The position numbers were made by a program, and so were the translations under genes. Positions 7,172 to 14,334 of a stretch of 64,000 nt of DNA are shown here, in pieces. The notes beneath the pieces are model-generated. The model was given only the letters and a program-made list of their open reading frames with translations. It ran no database searches and was not told where the DNA came from. Position 1 is the stretch's first letter; the number at the start of each line of letters is the position of its first letter. Source of the DNA: a virus; IMG/VR virus record IMGVR_UViG_3300025645_000038, positions 1 through 64,000 of that record, one strand, 5' to 3'.

Positions 7172-7592
7172 AAGTACATTTGAAAAAAATGGTGGTTACT
7201 TCATCGATGGAGTAGCATATATGGATTGTAAGGTAACAGGTGAACCTGTTGCTAATGTAAGTGAAGATTCGGTATCTGTAATAGGTAGTAGGGCTGTGAT
7301 GGGTATGGTAGGAATGCCAGACGAACCTAAACAAAAAGTATCAACTGGCAGACCTGCTGGTTGGCATTTTATGAATGAGTTCGTAGATAAAGATGGTAAT
7401 GTATTTCACAAGGGTAAAGAACAACCTAAGTTAAAAGGTACTTTACCACCTACGAAAGTTCAGCCTGTAAAGAGGAAGAAACGTAGAAGTAAAGAACAGA
7501 TTCTTCTTGATAGACAAAAAGAGAAGAAAGCAGCTCTTAAAAAAGCAGTTCAGAAACAGAAGGATTTTATAAACCATAAATTTGGAGATTAG
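7164..7592 (+). CDS. hypothetical basic protein, 142 aa
   Basis: RBS AAAAGGAAA. The N-terminal half (MGKSTFEKNGGYFIDGVAYM, SVIGSRAVMG) looks beta-rich, with a central STGRPAGWHFMNEFVDKDGNVFH patch spread over about residues 58-80 and a Lys/Arg-rich helical tail (KRKKRRSKEQ). Possibly a nucleic-acid-associated or virion protein; no family recognised. Confidence 0.65.
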   Translation: MGKSTFEKNGGYFIDGVAYMDCKVTGEPVANVSEDSVSVIGSRAVMGMVGMPDEPKQKVSTGRPAGWHFMNEFVDKDGNVFHKGKEQPKLKGTLPPTKVQPVKRKKRRSKEQILLDRQKEKKAALKKAVQKQKDFINHKFGD

Positions 7593-7892
7593 ATGGCTAA
7601 GAAAAATCAACCGTTAGATAGAGAGTATTTCAAAAGAAGAGCTAATCCTACTATTAAAAAAGGCCCACAACTAACAAAATGTTGTGGTCAGGATAAAGAT
7701 TACGATAGTCTAAATGTTAGAAATAGTGAAGATTGGAAACTGATTGAAAACTATATTGAAGAACATCTTAGGGAGTATACTAAACACATAAGTGTTACTC
7801 CTGTTTCTTGTGATAAGTGTGGTATTCTTTTAGAGTATTCTACTGATATTGATATAGATAAGACATTGGGTTACTATGAAAAAGCTGGCTAA
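7593..7892 (+). CDS. small protein with possible zinc site, 99 aa
   Basis: Start directly abuts the previous TAG, RBS GGAG. Cys pairs occur at about 30-31 (KCCGQ) and 73-76 (CDKCG), compatible with one zinc site. The remainder is charged and helical. The next ATG overlaps its TAA. Function unknown. Confidence 0.65.
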   Translation: MAKKNQPLDREYFKRRANPTIKKGPQLTKCCGQDKDYDSLNVRNSEDWKLIENYIEEHLREYTKHISVTPVSCDKCGILLEYSTDIDIDKTLGYYEKAG

Positions 7893-8527
7893 TGTTATCA
7901 AAAGAGTTTCTAACAGAACGAGGGTATTGTTGTGGACACGGTTGTTTGATGTGTCCATACGAACCTAAACACATAAAGGATAATACTATATTGAAAGTCA
8001 TAAATTGTTTTAAAGAAGACAATCCATTAATTCAAAAAACTTTAAGGAGAGTAACAGTTGAAGAAGGAGAAACTATTGCAACAAAACTATTTCAGATACT
8101 TAACGAAAGAGGGGACGGTATTGGGTTGGCAGCTAATCAAGTGGGAATTGATGCGTCAGTTGCCGTGGTTAACGTTAAAGAGCCAATCATTCTTATCAAT
8201 CCTAAAATCGTTAGGAGAGAAGAAGAAACAAGATACTACGAAGGTTGTTTAAGTTATCCGAAAAAAGGTTGTCATACTAAAAGATATAAGATTGTAGAAG
8301 TAGAAGTAGACAACTATGAGAGTAACCTAACCTTTGGCGCTGGTGATACTGAAGTAGATTTGTTAGAGTCTGTTTGTGCTCAACATGAGATTGACCATCT
8401 TAATGGTATGAGAATATTAGATAGGGTTGTGGATACAACTTACAGAGCTGAAATAAAGCCGGGTCGTAATGAACCTTGTCATTGTGGTAGTGGTAAAAAA
8501 TTTAAAAAATGTTGTATTAATAAATAA
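7892..8527 (+). CDS. def: peptide deformylase with N-terminal DUF5522-like and C-terminal SEC-C zinc motifs
   Basis: 211 aa. The deformylase motifs are complete: GIGLAANQVG (76-85), EGCLSYP (117-123, metal Cys119) and HEIDH (165-169). The enzyme removes the N-formyl group from new proteins. Before it lies a Cys-rich segment, RGYCCGHGCLMCPYEP (10-25), matching the DUF5522 pattern. After it lies GRNEPCHCGSGKKFKKCC (191-208), a SEC-C zinc motif like the one at the C terminus of SecA. Typical phage deformylases lack both extensions. The SEC-C tail may target the enzyme to ribosomes or nascent chains (inference). Confidence 0.93.
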   Translation: MLSKEFLTERGYCCGHGCLMCPYEPKHIKDNTILKVINCFKEDNPLIQKTLRRVTVEEGETIATKLFQILNERGDGIGLAANQVGIDASVAVVNVKEPIILINPKIVRREEETRYYEGCLSYPKKGCHTKRYKIVEVEVDNYESNLTFGAGDTEVDLLESVCAQHEIDHLNGMRILDRVVDTTYRAEIKPGRNEPCHCGSGKKFKKCCINK

Positions 8528-8545
8528 TAAATAGGAGTAATAATA

Positions 8546-8704
8546 ATGTATAAAATAAATGATAAGGTTGAGTTCAAAGCTAACTCATTAGATATAGGTA
8601 CAGTAGTAGGTTTGCCTGATGAGGATACTCACATGTATTCTATAGAAACAATATCTGGTAATATAATTAGATGTACAGAACACTACATAAAACCTAGTAA
8701 ATAA
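8546..8704 (+). CDS. small beta-rich protein, 52 aa
   Basis: RBS AAATAGGAG. Sequence MYKINDKVEFKANSLDIGTVVG... with IIRCTEHYIKPSK at the end looks like a small SH3/KOW-type barrel, resembling in style the 83-aa protein at 10293. The TAA overlaps the next ATG. Function unknown. Confidence 0.6.
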   Translation: MYKINDKVEFKANSLDIGTVVGLPDEDTHMYSIETISGNIIRCTEHYIKPSK

Positions 8705-8871
8705 TGTTACATAAAAAAGTAAAAAGTCTCAAAGATTTTTTAGAACTACTAATTTTTCTTTTAATTTCACCTATCATTGGGATACTTATGTTAGTAGGAA
8801 TGATAGCTACTTCTATAGCTATGATTTGTATATACATTAAAGATTTTATTATGGGAAAGTTTTATGAATAA
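8704..8871 (+). CDS. small hydrophobic membrane protein, 55 aa
   Basis: Overlaps the previous stop (TAATG). A basic start (MLHKKVKSLKDF) is followed by one long or two short hydrophobic stretches (LLIFLLISPIIGILMLVGMIATSIAMICIYI). Overlaps the next gene by 8 nt. Could be a small holin-like or regulatory membrane peptide; no family recognised. Confidence 0.55.
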   Translation: MLHKKVKSLKDFLELLIFLLISPIIGILMLVGMIATSIAMICIYIKDFIMGKFYE

Positions 8872-9181
8872 GATTAGATTATATTGGGATATAATATCTC
8901 CTACATTAGGAATAGTATTTATATCTGCAATTATGTTTTTTGTAGTTGGTATGGTATTAAGTATTCCTCTATGTTTGTTATGGAATTGGTTAATGCCATT
9001 CATATTTGGTTTACCAAAGTTAAGTCTATTACAGACATTTGGATTATCGATATTGATATCTTTACTCGCTCCAAGAAAAATTGACTTGGGTAAGAAAGAA
9101 AAACCAACTAAAATTGACGAAGATTTAAATAAGAATTTAGAAGATTTACTACAGGATTTATCATCACAATTTAACGCTTAG
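8864..9181 (+). CDS. two-TM membrane protein, 105 aa
   Basis: Start MNKIRLYWDIISP. Two hydrophobic segments (TLGIVFISAIMFFVVGMVLSI and about 46-68, with PFIFGLPKLSLLQTFGLSIL) precede a charged tail (DLGKKEKPTKIDEDL). The W-x(2)-P-x-x-F-G-L-P-x-x-S-x-x-Q pattern resembles small conserved membrane proteins seen in phages and bacteria, function unknown. Confidence 0.65.
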   Translation: MNKIRLYWDIISPTLGIVFISAIMFFVVGMVLSIPLCLLWNWLMPFIFGLPKLSLLQTFGLSILISLLAPRKIDLGKKEKPTKIDEDLNKNLEDLLQDLSSQFNA

Positions 9182-9182
9182 A

Positions 9183-9196
9183 CTATTTATATCCGT
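9183..9196 (+). promoter_or_regulatory. weak late-promoter-like motif CTATTTATATCCGT
   Basis: Divergent member of the ATATTTATATATGA set in the 32-nt gap before the 52-aa gene and tmRNA. It could drive transcription of the RNA genes. Confidence 0.3.
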
Positions 9197-9213
9197 AACT
9201 ATAGGAGATATGA

Positions 9214-9372
9214 ATGTTAGATTTTGAATGGATGACAAATACTTTAAAAGAAGCTATTGAAAATGATGACTGGGAATTGGTTAGAGAAGTTATAGCTTAC
9301 TTAAAGGCGGATGATGTCTTTGAAGATTACAGACAAGAAGAAGACTGGTTTAGAGGCGCAGAAGATAATTAA
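9214..9372 (+). CDS. small acidic protein, 52 aa
   Basis: RBS TAGGAG with ATG at 9214 (MLDFEWMTNTLKEAIENDDW). Predicted helical, very acidic, ending FRGAEDN. It stops 5 nt before the tmRNA 5' end, so the tmRNA is likely processed from a transcript shared with this gene. Function unknown. Confidence 0.65.
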   Translation: MLDFEWMTNTLKEAIENDDWELVREVIAYLKADDVFEDYRQEEDWFRGAEDN

Positions 9373-9377
9373 GATAT

Positions 9378-9796
9378 GGGGCTGTATTGGAAATCGACAG
9401 GTGTTATTTGACAATTGAGTGCAGCAGAGATTGAGTATGTCTCGTAAAAAAAGACTCACAAACCTAATTGACGAATCTAATTCGTTAGACGGGTTGGTCA
9501 TTGATTGGCACCTAGCTGAGTATGATTACTCACCTATGGTTCCAGTCGTTAATGACGAACCAACTTACGCATACGCTGCTTAAGTTACTGAGTTGTCTAA
9601 CACTCGGTCATAAAATAAGTTAGACGAACTCTCTTTAGTTAGGATAGAAGTTAGAGATTAAAGAAACTACCAGTTGGTAACTCTGAGTAAAGTTATAAAG
9701 TAGTTTGTCAGTTACTTCTTATTGAAACTGAACTAAGCTGTAAATGACTCATTGAAAAAAACATACTGGACAGGAGTTCGAATCTCCTCAGCTCCA
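9378..9796 (+). ncRNA. ssrA: transfer-messenger RNA (tmRNA), one-piece
   Basis: tmRNA frees stalled ribosomes and tags their products for proteolysis. The 5' end GGGGCTGTATTGG..ATCGACAGG matches the tmRNA consensus. The acceptor stem GGGGCTG/CAGCTCC has the G3-U70 wobble that specifies alanine, with discriminator A at 9796; CCA is not encoded. The T arm is AGGAG-TTCGAAT-CTCCT (9772-9788). A first pseudoknot like that of E. coli is visible: GAGA/TCTC plus GAGT/ACTC around CTCGTAAAAAAAGACTC (about 9427-9457). The tag frame ends VNDEPTYAYAA-stop (9548-9583), preceded by AGTC as in E. coli. Length (about 419 nt) exceeds the usual ~360 because of extra sequence between pseudoknot 1 and the tag. 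Confidence 0.96.
9548..9583 (+). other. tmRNA tag-peptide reading frame (conventional reading)
   Basis: Codons GTT AAT GAC GAA CCA ACT TAC GCA TAC GCT GCT TAA encode VNDEPTYAYAA, comparable to E. coli ANDENYALAA with the protease-recognised hydrophobic-Ala-Ala end (YAA). The preceding AGTC matches the resume-codon context. The same frame is open upstream to ATG 9437, so the real resume codon could lie earlier, just after pseudoknot 1 near 9470. Confidence 0.75.
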
Positions 9797-9814
9797 CAAA
9801 ATATAAGGAAACTA

Positions 9815-10219
9815 ATGTCAAGTATATTACTATCACCAGCAATAGCAGCTAAAGGTTTTGTTGATTCAGCAGTAACAATAAATGGTACTGCTACATCAGC
9901 CGGTTCAGGTTATGGTGGCGCTATAACATCAGCAGTAGCTAATTTGGTATCAGCTTCGACATCGATTACTGTTATACAAACTGCTCTAATTCCTATTGGA
10001 GCAACAACGCCACCAGCTAAAATAGGAGTAAATATAACTGGTGCTATATTAGCTCAGATAGTTACTGTAAACGCTACGATAGTAGCTACTACTGCACAAT
10101 CAATTGCAAGTTTGGGATTACCATCACCAACATTTCCAACATCAGCCGCTTTGGTAAATACACAACTAAAAGCTATATCAGACTCTATACAAAAAGGATT
10201 AATACAACCACAACAATAA
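9815..10219 (+). CDS. Ala/Thr/Ser-rich protein, 134 aa
   Basis: ATG at 9815 after AAGGAA (MSSILLSPAIAAKGFVDSAV); a longer in-frame opening from 9752 runs inside the tmRNA and is rejected. The protein is rich in Ala, Thr, Ser and Ile with low charge (VNATIVATTAQSIASLGLP), like a structural or surface protein. It lies 18 nt after the tmRNA. No family recognised. Confidence 0.65.
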   Translation: MSSILLSPAIAAKGFVDSAVTINGTATSAGSGYGGAITSAVANLVSASTSITVIQTALIPIGATTPPAKIGVNITGAILAQIVTVNATIVATTAQSIASLGLPSPTFPTSAALVNTQLKAISDSIQKGLIQPQQ

Positions 10220-10231
10220 AAAAAATAAAAA

Positions 10232-10267
10232 AAAGCTTGACTTTTAGCAAAATTATTCGTAGCTTTA
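10232..10267 (+). promoter_or_regulatory. promoter-like repeat, copy 3 (TTGACT-N17-TAGCTT)
   Basis: AAAGCT (10232-10237) / AGCTTT (10261-10266) arms; TTGACT at 10237-10242 and TAGCTT at 10260-10265. The interior TTTAGCAAAATTATTCG is identical to copy 4. The following gene starts 27 nt after TAGCTT. Confidence 0.6.
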
Positions 10268-10292
10268 GGTATAACAAAAAAGGAAATAAACA

Positions 10293-10544
10293 ATGAATAT
10301 AAAACTAGAAATCAGTAAACTAAAAAGTCTTTCGGAATTGAATGAGTTATCATCATTCGTTAATGAATGTAAAACTCTGTTAGGTAAAGCAGCTCTGTCT
10401 GTTGGAGCTAATGTCTTCGTAGTTCAGAAAACTAAAAAGACTCCTGGTGTAATCACTAAGATGAATGTTAAGAAAGCTATTGTGGAGATGAGTGGTATGA
10501 AATACAGCGTTCCATTTTCAATGTTGGAACTAAGGTATAGTTAA
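10293..10544 (+). CDS. small KOW/SH3-like protein, 83 aa
   Basis: RBS AAAAGGAAA. A helical N-terminal third (MNIKLEISKLKSLSELNELS) is followed by a beta-rich part, GANVFVVQKTKKTPGVITKM and KKAIVEMSGMKYSVPFSMLEL, typical of a KOW-like barrel. It may bind RNA or a ribosome/polymerase partner (inference). It is flanked by promoter-like repeats 3 and 4. Confidence 0.65.
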   Translation: MNIKLEISKLKSLSELNELSSFVNECKTLLGKAALSVGANVFVVQKTKKTPGVITKMNVKKAIVEMSGMKYSVPFSMLELRYS

Positions 10545-10556
10545 AATAGTTTAAAA

Positions 10557-10593
10557 TAAAGCTTGACTTTTAGCAAAATTATTCGTAGCTTTA
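10557..10593 (+). promoter_or_regulatory. promoter-like repeat, copy 4 (TTGACT-N17-TAGCTT)
   Basis: TAAAGCT (10557-10563) / AGCTTTA (10587-10593) arms; TTGACT 10563-10568 and TAGCTT 10586-10591, 17 nt apart. The gene start is 26 nt downstream of TAGCTT. Confidence 0.6.
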
Positions 10594-10617
10594 GGTATAA
10601 ATTAAAGGAAATAAATA

Positions 10618-10857
10618 ATGAATATAGATGAATATAAAATAAGTAATGAAGAGTTTGAAGACATGGGATTCAAAGATATAAAGGTTCCAGACCCAAAAGA
10701 CTTTGGTCTTAAAGAGGATTTGAAGGAGTTAGAAGGTGTTTCTAACTTTGAAGGATATCCTTTTTTCGCTATGGATATTGAGTCAGATGGTACACCAGGT
10801 TTCTTCGATAGTAGTTCGTATGATGTCGAAGATTATGATGGTGACATATTAGACTAA
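10618..10857 (+). CDS. small acidic protein, 79 aa
   Basis: RBS AAAGGAAA. Highly acidic (MNIDEYKISNEEFEDMGFKD ... VEDYDGDILD) with few basic residues, the kind of composition seen in DNA-mimic or host-takeover proteins, although no specific family is recognised. It is expressed from repeat copy 4 and lies just before the tRNA gene. Confidence 0.65.
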   Translation: MNIDEYKISNEEFEDMGFKDIKVPDPKDFGLKEDLKELEGVSNFEGYPFFAMDIESDGTPGFFDSSSYDVEDYDGDILD

Positions 10858-10908
10858 AATAATTGAAAATATATTTGTATTTGAGTATATACTTATATAA
10901 TTATTATT

Positions 10909-10980
10909 GCGGAGGAAGTGTTATAGGAAACACACTTCTTTTCCAAAGAAGAGATATTGGTTCGACTCCAATCCTCCGCT
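10909..10980 (+). tRNA. tRNA-Gly (anticodon TCC)
   Basis: A complete 72-nt cloverleaf: acceptor GCGGAGG/CCTCCGC, D stem GTGT/ACAC, anticodon stem CTTCT/AGAAG with loop TTTCCAA (anticodon TCC, reading GGA/GGG), T stem ATTGG/CCAAT with loop TTCGACT. Discriminator T; CCA not encoded. Phage tRNAs often supplement codons used more by the phage than by the host. Confidence 0.95.
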
Positions 10981-11038
10981 CAAAATTTTGGCCAGCTAGG
11001 CTATTTACTAATTGAATATTAAATAAAGAGAGTACCAT

Positions 11039-12232
11039 ATGAGTTTTAATGATTTCTTCGATGAAGAAAAATTTGACTTCGAAGCTGAACGCAAGAAGTT
11101 TATCGATAACTTAGACTTTCTCAAGTCTATGTCTGTACAAGAACAAACATTATATAAGAAGTGGATGGAGTTTAATGCTGATGTCTATTCTATGACACAG
11201 AAAGCTACACACTTTTCTAAGATAGAGAAATCTATTTGGACACCAAAAGATATTAATAATAAAGAACAAACTATCAAAGAGATAGAAGCCTTAGAACCTT
11301 ACGTTGAAGCAACCGAACAAGGTAACACCAAGCATAATGAAGAGTGGACATTGGTTCGTAGGTTGATTCATACTATGGAGTTTACTGCTAATCCTGGCAG
11401 AAACCTAAAGTTCTATGTCAAAGATAAAGTATCAGGTAAAATATTAGGTATTATTTGTTTGGGCTCTGATGTAACTTCATTGGGTGCTAGAGATAACTTT
11501 ATCGGTTGGACTAAAGACAATAAATTTAAAGATGGTAAACTTAAATATACCTCTATCGGTACAACTATATGTTGTGCTCAACCATTAGGATTCAACTTCT
11601 TGGGTGGTAAGTTAGTAGCAGCTATGGTTACATCATCGGTAGTTAGGGATGCTTGGAAGAAGTTATATGGACAAACATTAGTTGGTTTATCTACTACCTC
11701 TTTGTATGGTATTCACTCTATGTATAACTCTATACCACTTTGGAAAACATTAGGTTCATCATCAGGTAAGATAGCTCTTAAACCAGATGACTCTACATAT
11801 GATGTCTGGCATCAATGGTTGAAAGAAAACCAATCAGAAGAGTATCTGAAACAGACTACACAAAAAGAAGGTGTAGCAGGTCCTCCAACAGGTGTAAAAC
11901 AAAAGGTTATCAATATGATATTCAGAGCCGTTGGAGTTAAAGCATCAACCTATATGCATGGATTTAAGAGAGGTATCTTCTACGCTGATATGTATGAGAA
12001 TGGTAAGGAGTTCCTAAGAGGAGAAATAGAAGAAAAAGATTTGAAGATGAAACAGAAGTATGTTGATGATAGTGATTACATTATGAATTGGTGGAAACCA
12101 AAGGCTATCAAAAGATATATTAAGTTATTTGATGAAGGTAAACTTAAACCAGAGAAGTTATTCTACGGCGACATCGTAGGAAAGACTTGGGAAGAAACAA
12201 AAGAACAATATTTAGGAGAAGTAGGAAGATAA
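11039..12232 (+). CDS. DruA-like (DUF4338) protein
   Basis: 397 aa, RBS AAGAGAG. Residues about 100-260 match the DUF4338/DruA pattern: LKFYVKDKVSGKILGIICLG (123-142), then GARDNFIGWT (149-158), a segment of hydrophobic strands (TICCAQPLGFNFLGGKLVAA), and LVGLSTTSLYGIHSMYN. DruA is the shared protein of the Druantia anti-phage system; its activity is not established. Here no other Druantia gene (such as the DruE helicase) is visible. As a lone phage-borne copy it could act against competing phages or in mobile-DNA functions (inference). A late-like CTATTTACTAATTGAA lies at 11001-11016. Confidence 0.75.
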   Translation: MSFNDFFDEEKFDFEAERKKFIDNLDFLKSMSVQEQTLYKKWMEFNADVYSMTQKATHFSKIEKSIWTPKDINNKEQTIKEIEALEPYVEATEQGNTKHNEEWTLVRRLIHTMEFTANPGRNLKFYVKDKVSGKILGIICLGSDVTSLGARDNFIGWTKDNKFKDGKLKYTSIGTTICCAQPLGFNFLGGKLVAAMVTSSVVRDAWKKLYGQTLVGLSTTSLYGIHSMYNSIPLWKTLGSSSGKIALKPDDSTYDVWHQWLKENQSEEYLKQTTQKEGVAGPPTGVKQKVINMIFRAVGVKASTYMHGFKRGIFYADMYENGKEFLRGEIEEKDLKMKQKYVDDSDYIMNWWKPKAIKRYIKLFDEGKLKPEKLFYGDIVGKTWEETKEQYLGEVGR

Positions 12233-12328
12233 ATGGGCGCTTTTTACTTTTTCTGGATACTTATATGTACACAAACTTTAAACCATACATTTTGTATGGA
12301 AAAAACCGAATACTTAGGTATTCACTAA
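12233..12328 (+). CDS. possible small membrane peptide, 31 aa
   Basis: ATG immediately after the previous TAA, with AGGAAG upstream. Sequence MGAFYFFWILICTQTLNH... has one hydrophobic segment. It fills the gap before the 650-aa gene; translation is uncertain. Confidence 0.4.
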   Translation: MGAFYFFWILICTQTLNHTFCMEKTEYLGIH

Positions 12329-12341
12329 TAAGGAGACGCTT

Positions 12342-14294
12342 ATGTGCACACTTAAATTGGGTAAACACCCTACAGTAAAACTTATAAATGTAAATGGTCA
12401 AAGGCAAATAGATACTAATTATATCGAAGAAACACTAAAACTTAGAAACTATTTGATAAGTAAAAATTTTCTTTCGAAAGTTGTTTTCTATCAGTTTGAC
12501 AAAGAAGTAATTTATAAATTAATCCAAAATTATCATCAGCCCGTAGAAGGTTACGTTGATGAATGTGGAATATTTCAACCATTGTCGCAAAGAGTTATCG
12601 GAGGACACTCTAGTGATTACGATTACAATTTCTTTATTTGTAGATTATATGGCTTTTCAGAAGTAAATCTAAGATTAGCTCATGCTTTGGATAAGAATCC
12701 AAAAATGATTTGGTACAATATTGACCAACAACACGCGTTATTTTTTGAATACCTATACACAGTACGTAATGAAAGTTTTGATATAGAGTTGTTTAAAAAA
12801 GCTCATGAGTTAGTTGTTACTGAAAATGGTGTTGATAAAAACAATGTGGTTTACAAAGAGATACAAAGGTGGATTAGAAAAGCTAAAAAACAAAATGTTA
12901 TGAATTGGCAACAAATCTCTAATAATCAAACAGGAGAATTTGAGTTTATAAAAGGTAGTGTAAATAAACCATTTATGGTAGAGTGTACTTTTGGAACACA
13001 AAAAGTAATAACAAACAAAACTCAAAAAATAAATGATAATCCTTTTGGTTGGGGTGATTGGCAGAAAGTAAGAAATCAGTTAACAAATAATGATGAATTG
13101 TATCAAACAGTATTTACAGAAGATGGTAACTTAAATTACTTTTTGGGTAAAGTAAAAGATAATAGTTTTTGGTACAAACTTGATGCTTTTATCAAAAGAC
13201 AATATTTTGCTACAAACGCTCAACCATCAGATAAAAAAATCTATAGTGGTGAAGTAGAATGTGCTTACTTTAAGTTTCTACTTACTTTTTTAGATAATGA
13301 TGGTAAAATTGATATGAAAACATATGGTCTCACAAAATTGCAATCCGATTTAACTAAAGATGGTATACTATATCCAAGTTTAGATACTGTAATTACTATA
13401 TGGGATAAGCTTAACAAATACTATCAGAGTGATAAAGAAGTTGTAAAAGATGAATTGGATACTTTAAGAAATTACTTCTTAGACTACTTTGATAGTATGA
13501 CAAACATAGCTTCTAAACCAAAAGGTTTGTGTGCTAAAATTAATAGAAGTCTAGCAGAGAAAGCAAAACATTATGCTGAAACTATTTCAAATGATGGTAA
13601 ACAACCTCTGAATGTTAAAGACCAAAGAATAACTAAGTATGAAAACTCAATTTGGTTTATTAAAAACTCTATTATATTATATCATAAGTTTCATGAGAAG
13701 TGTTCTTTTTCACTATATGGAATGACAGAAGCTTATTTAAAGTTCTATCTAAATCATTTTAGTAATGGGTGGTTTAATGATAGCGCTATGAAATTAATGG
13801 TTCAGGGTATTTCTACTGGAACTGCCGGTAGGTATTCTACTATAAGTAGCCATCATACTAAATTAGTAAATGAAACCGAAAAGTTGTTAAAGGAGAAAAA
13901 GACAACTACTGATCCAGGTTTAAGAAGGCAACATAATGAATTATGGGAGTCTGCTAAAGATGAGGTTCTTACTGATGTTGAATACAATGGTTACTACTTT
14001 TGCCCAAAAGAAGGCAAAATGCTTGATGAAACAAATACTGATTTAGGTCATGATTTATTAAAAAAATGGGGTAGAGAAGCTAAATTAGAAACTACATTTA
14101 TACAAGGAAGAAAAGAGAATAGGAAATGGAATAAAGGTAACTTTCCAAAACCTGCTGATTATTTAGATGGTGTGTTAAAAACATACAATCATATGATGAG
14201 TAATCAACAAAATGTTGAACAAGAAGTTTTGATGAAGATTTTACCTTGTATACCAGTAATTAAAAAGGTTATAGAAAAATACAAAGAATTATAA
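12342..14294 (+). CDS. unrecognised 650-aa protein with possible C-terminal HNH-like segment
   Basis: RBS AAGGAG. Soluble, Lys/Asn-rich and without membrane segments. The N-terminal third contains VVFYQFDKEVIYKLIQNYH and QRVIGGHSSDYDYNFFICRLY; the middle is helical. Near residues 550-600, YYFCPKEGKMLDETNTDLGHD is followed about 20 residues later by GRKENRKWNKG, an arrangement like the His-Asn-Lys part of HNH nucleases but without the usual zinc cysteines. It lies directly after the DruA-like gene, so the two may form a functional pair. No family can be named. Confidence 0.65.
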   Translation: MCTLKLGKHPTVKLINVNGQRQIDTNYIEETLKLRNYLISKNFLSKVVFYQFDKEVIYKLIQNYHQPVEGYVDECGIFQPLSQRVIGGHSSDYDYNFFICRLYGFSEVNLRLAHALDKNPKMIWYNIDQQHALFFEYLYTVRNESFDIELFKKAHELVVTENGVDKNNVVYKEIQRWIRKAKKQNVMNWQQISNNQTGEFEFIKGSVNKPFMVECTFGTQKVITNKTQKINDNPFGWGDWQKVRNQLTNNDELYQTVFTEDGNLNYFLGKVKDNSFWYKLDAFIKRQYFATNAQPSDKKIYSGEVECAYFKFLLTFLDNDGKIDMKTYGLTKLQSDLTKDGILYPSLDTVITIWDKLNKYYQSDKEVVKDELDTLRNYFLDYFDSMTNIASKPKGLCAKINRSLAEKAKHYAETISNDGKQPLNVKDQRITKYENSIWFIKNSIILYHKFHEKCSFSLYGMTEAYLKFYLNHFSNGWFNDSAMKLMVQGISTGTAGRYSTISSHHTKLVNETEKLLKEKKTTTDPGLRRQHNELWESAKDEVLTDVEYNGYYFCPKEGKMLDETNTDLGHDLLKKWGREAKLETTFIQGRKENRKWNKGNFPKPADYLDGVLKTYNHMMSNQQNVEQEVLMKILPCIPVIKKVIEKYKEL

Positions 14295-14334
14295 ACTAAA
14301 AAACGTATGAACGAATAGATATCTGAGGATATCG

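Noticed and set aside
9437-9583. An independent 48-aa protein gene from ATG 9437
   Set aside because: No convincing RBS, and it coincides with tmRNA pseudoknot and tag; treated as the tag frame instead.
9760-9796. A separate tRNA suggested by the TTCGAATC loop
   Set aside because: There is no D or anticodon arm; it is the 3' half of the tmRNA.
9752-9814. N-terminal extension of the 134-aa protein starting at 9752
   Set aside because: It runs through the 3' tRNA-like part of the tmRNA; ATG 9815 has a proper RBS.
12187-12378. 63-codon + frame overlapping the DruA-like and 650-aa gene ends
   Set aside because: Out of frame with both, no RBS, no plausible protein.
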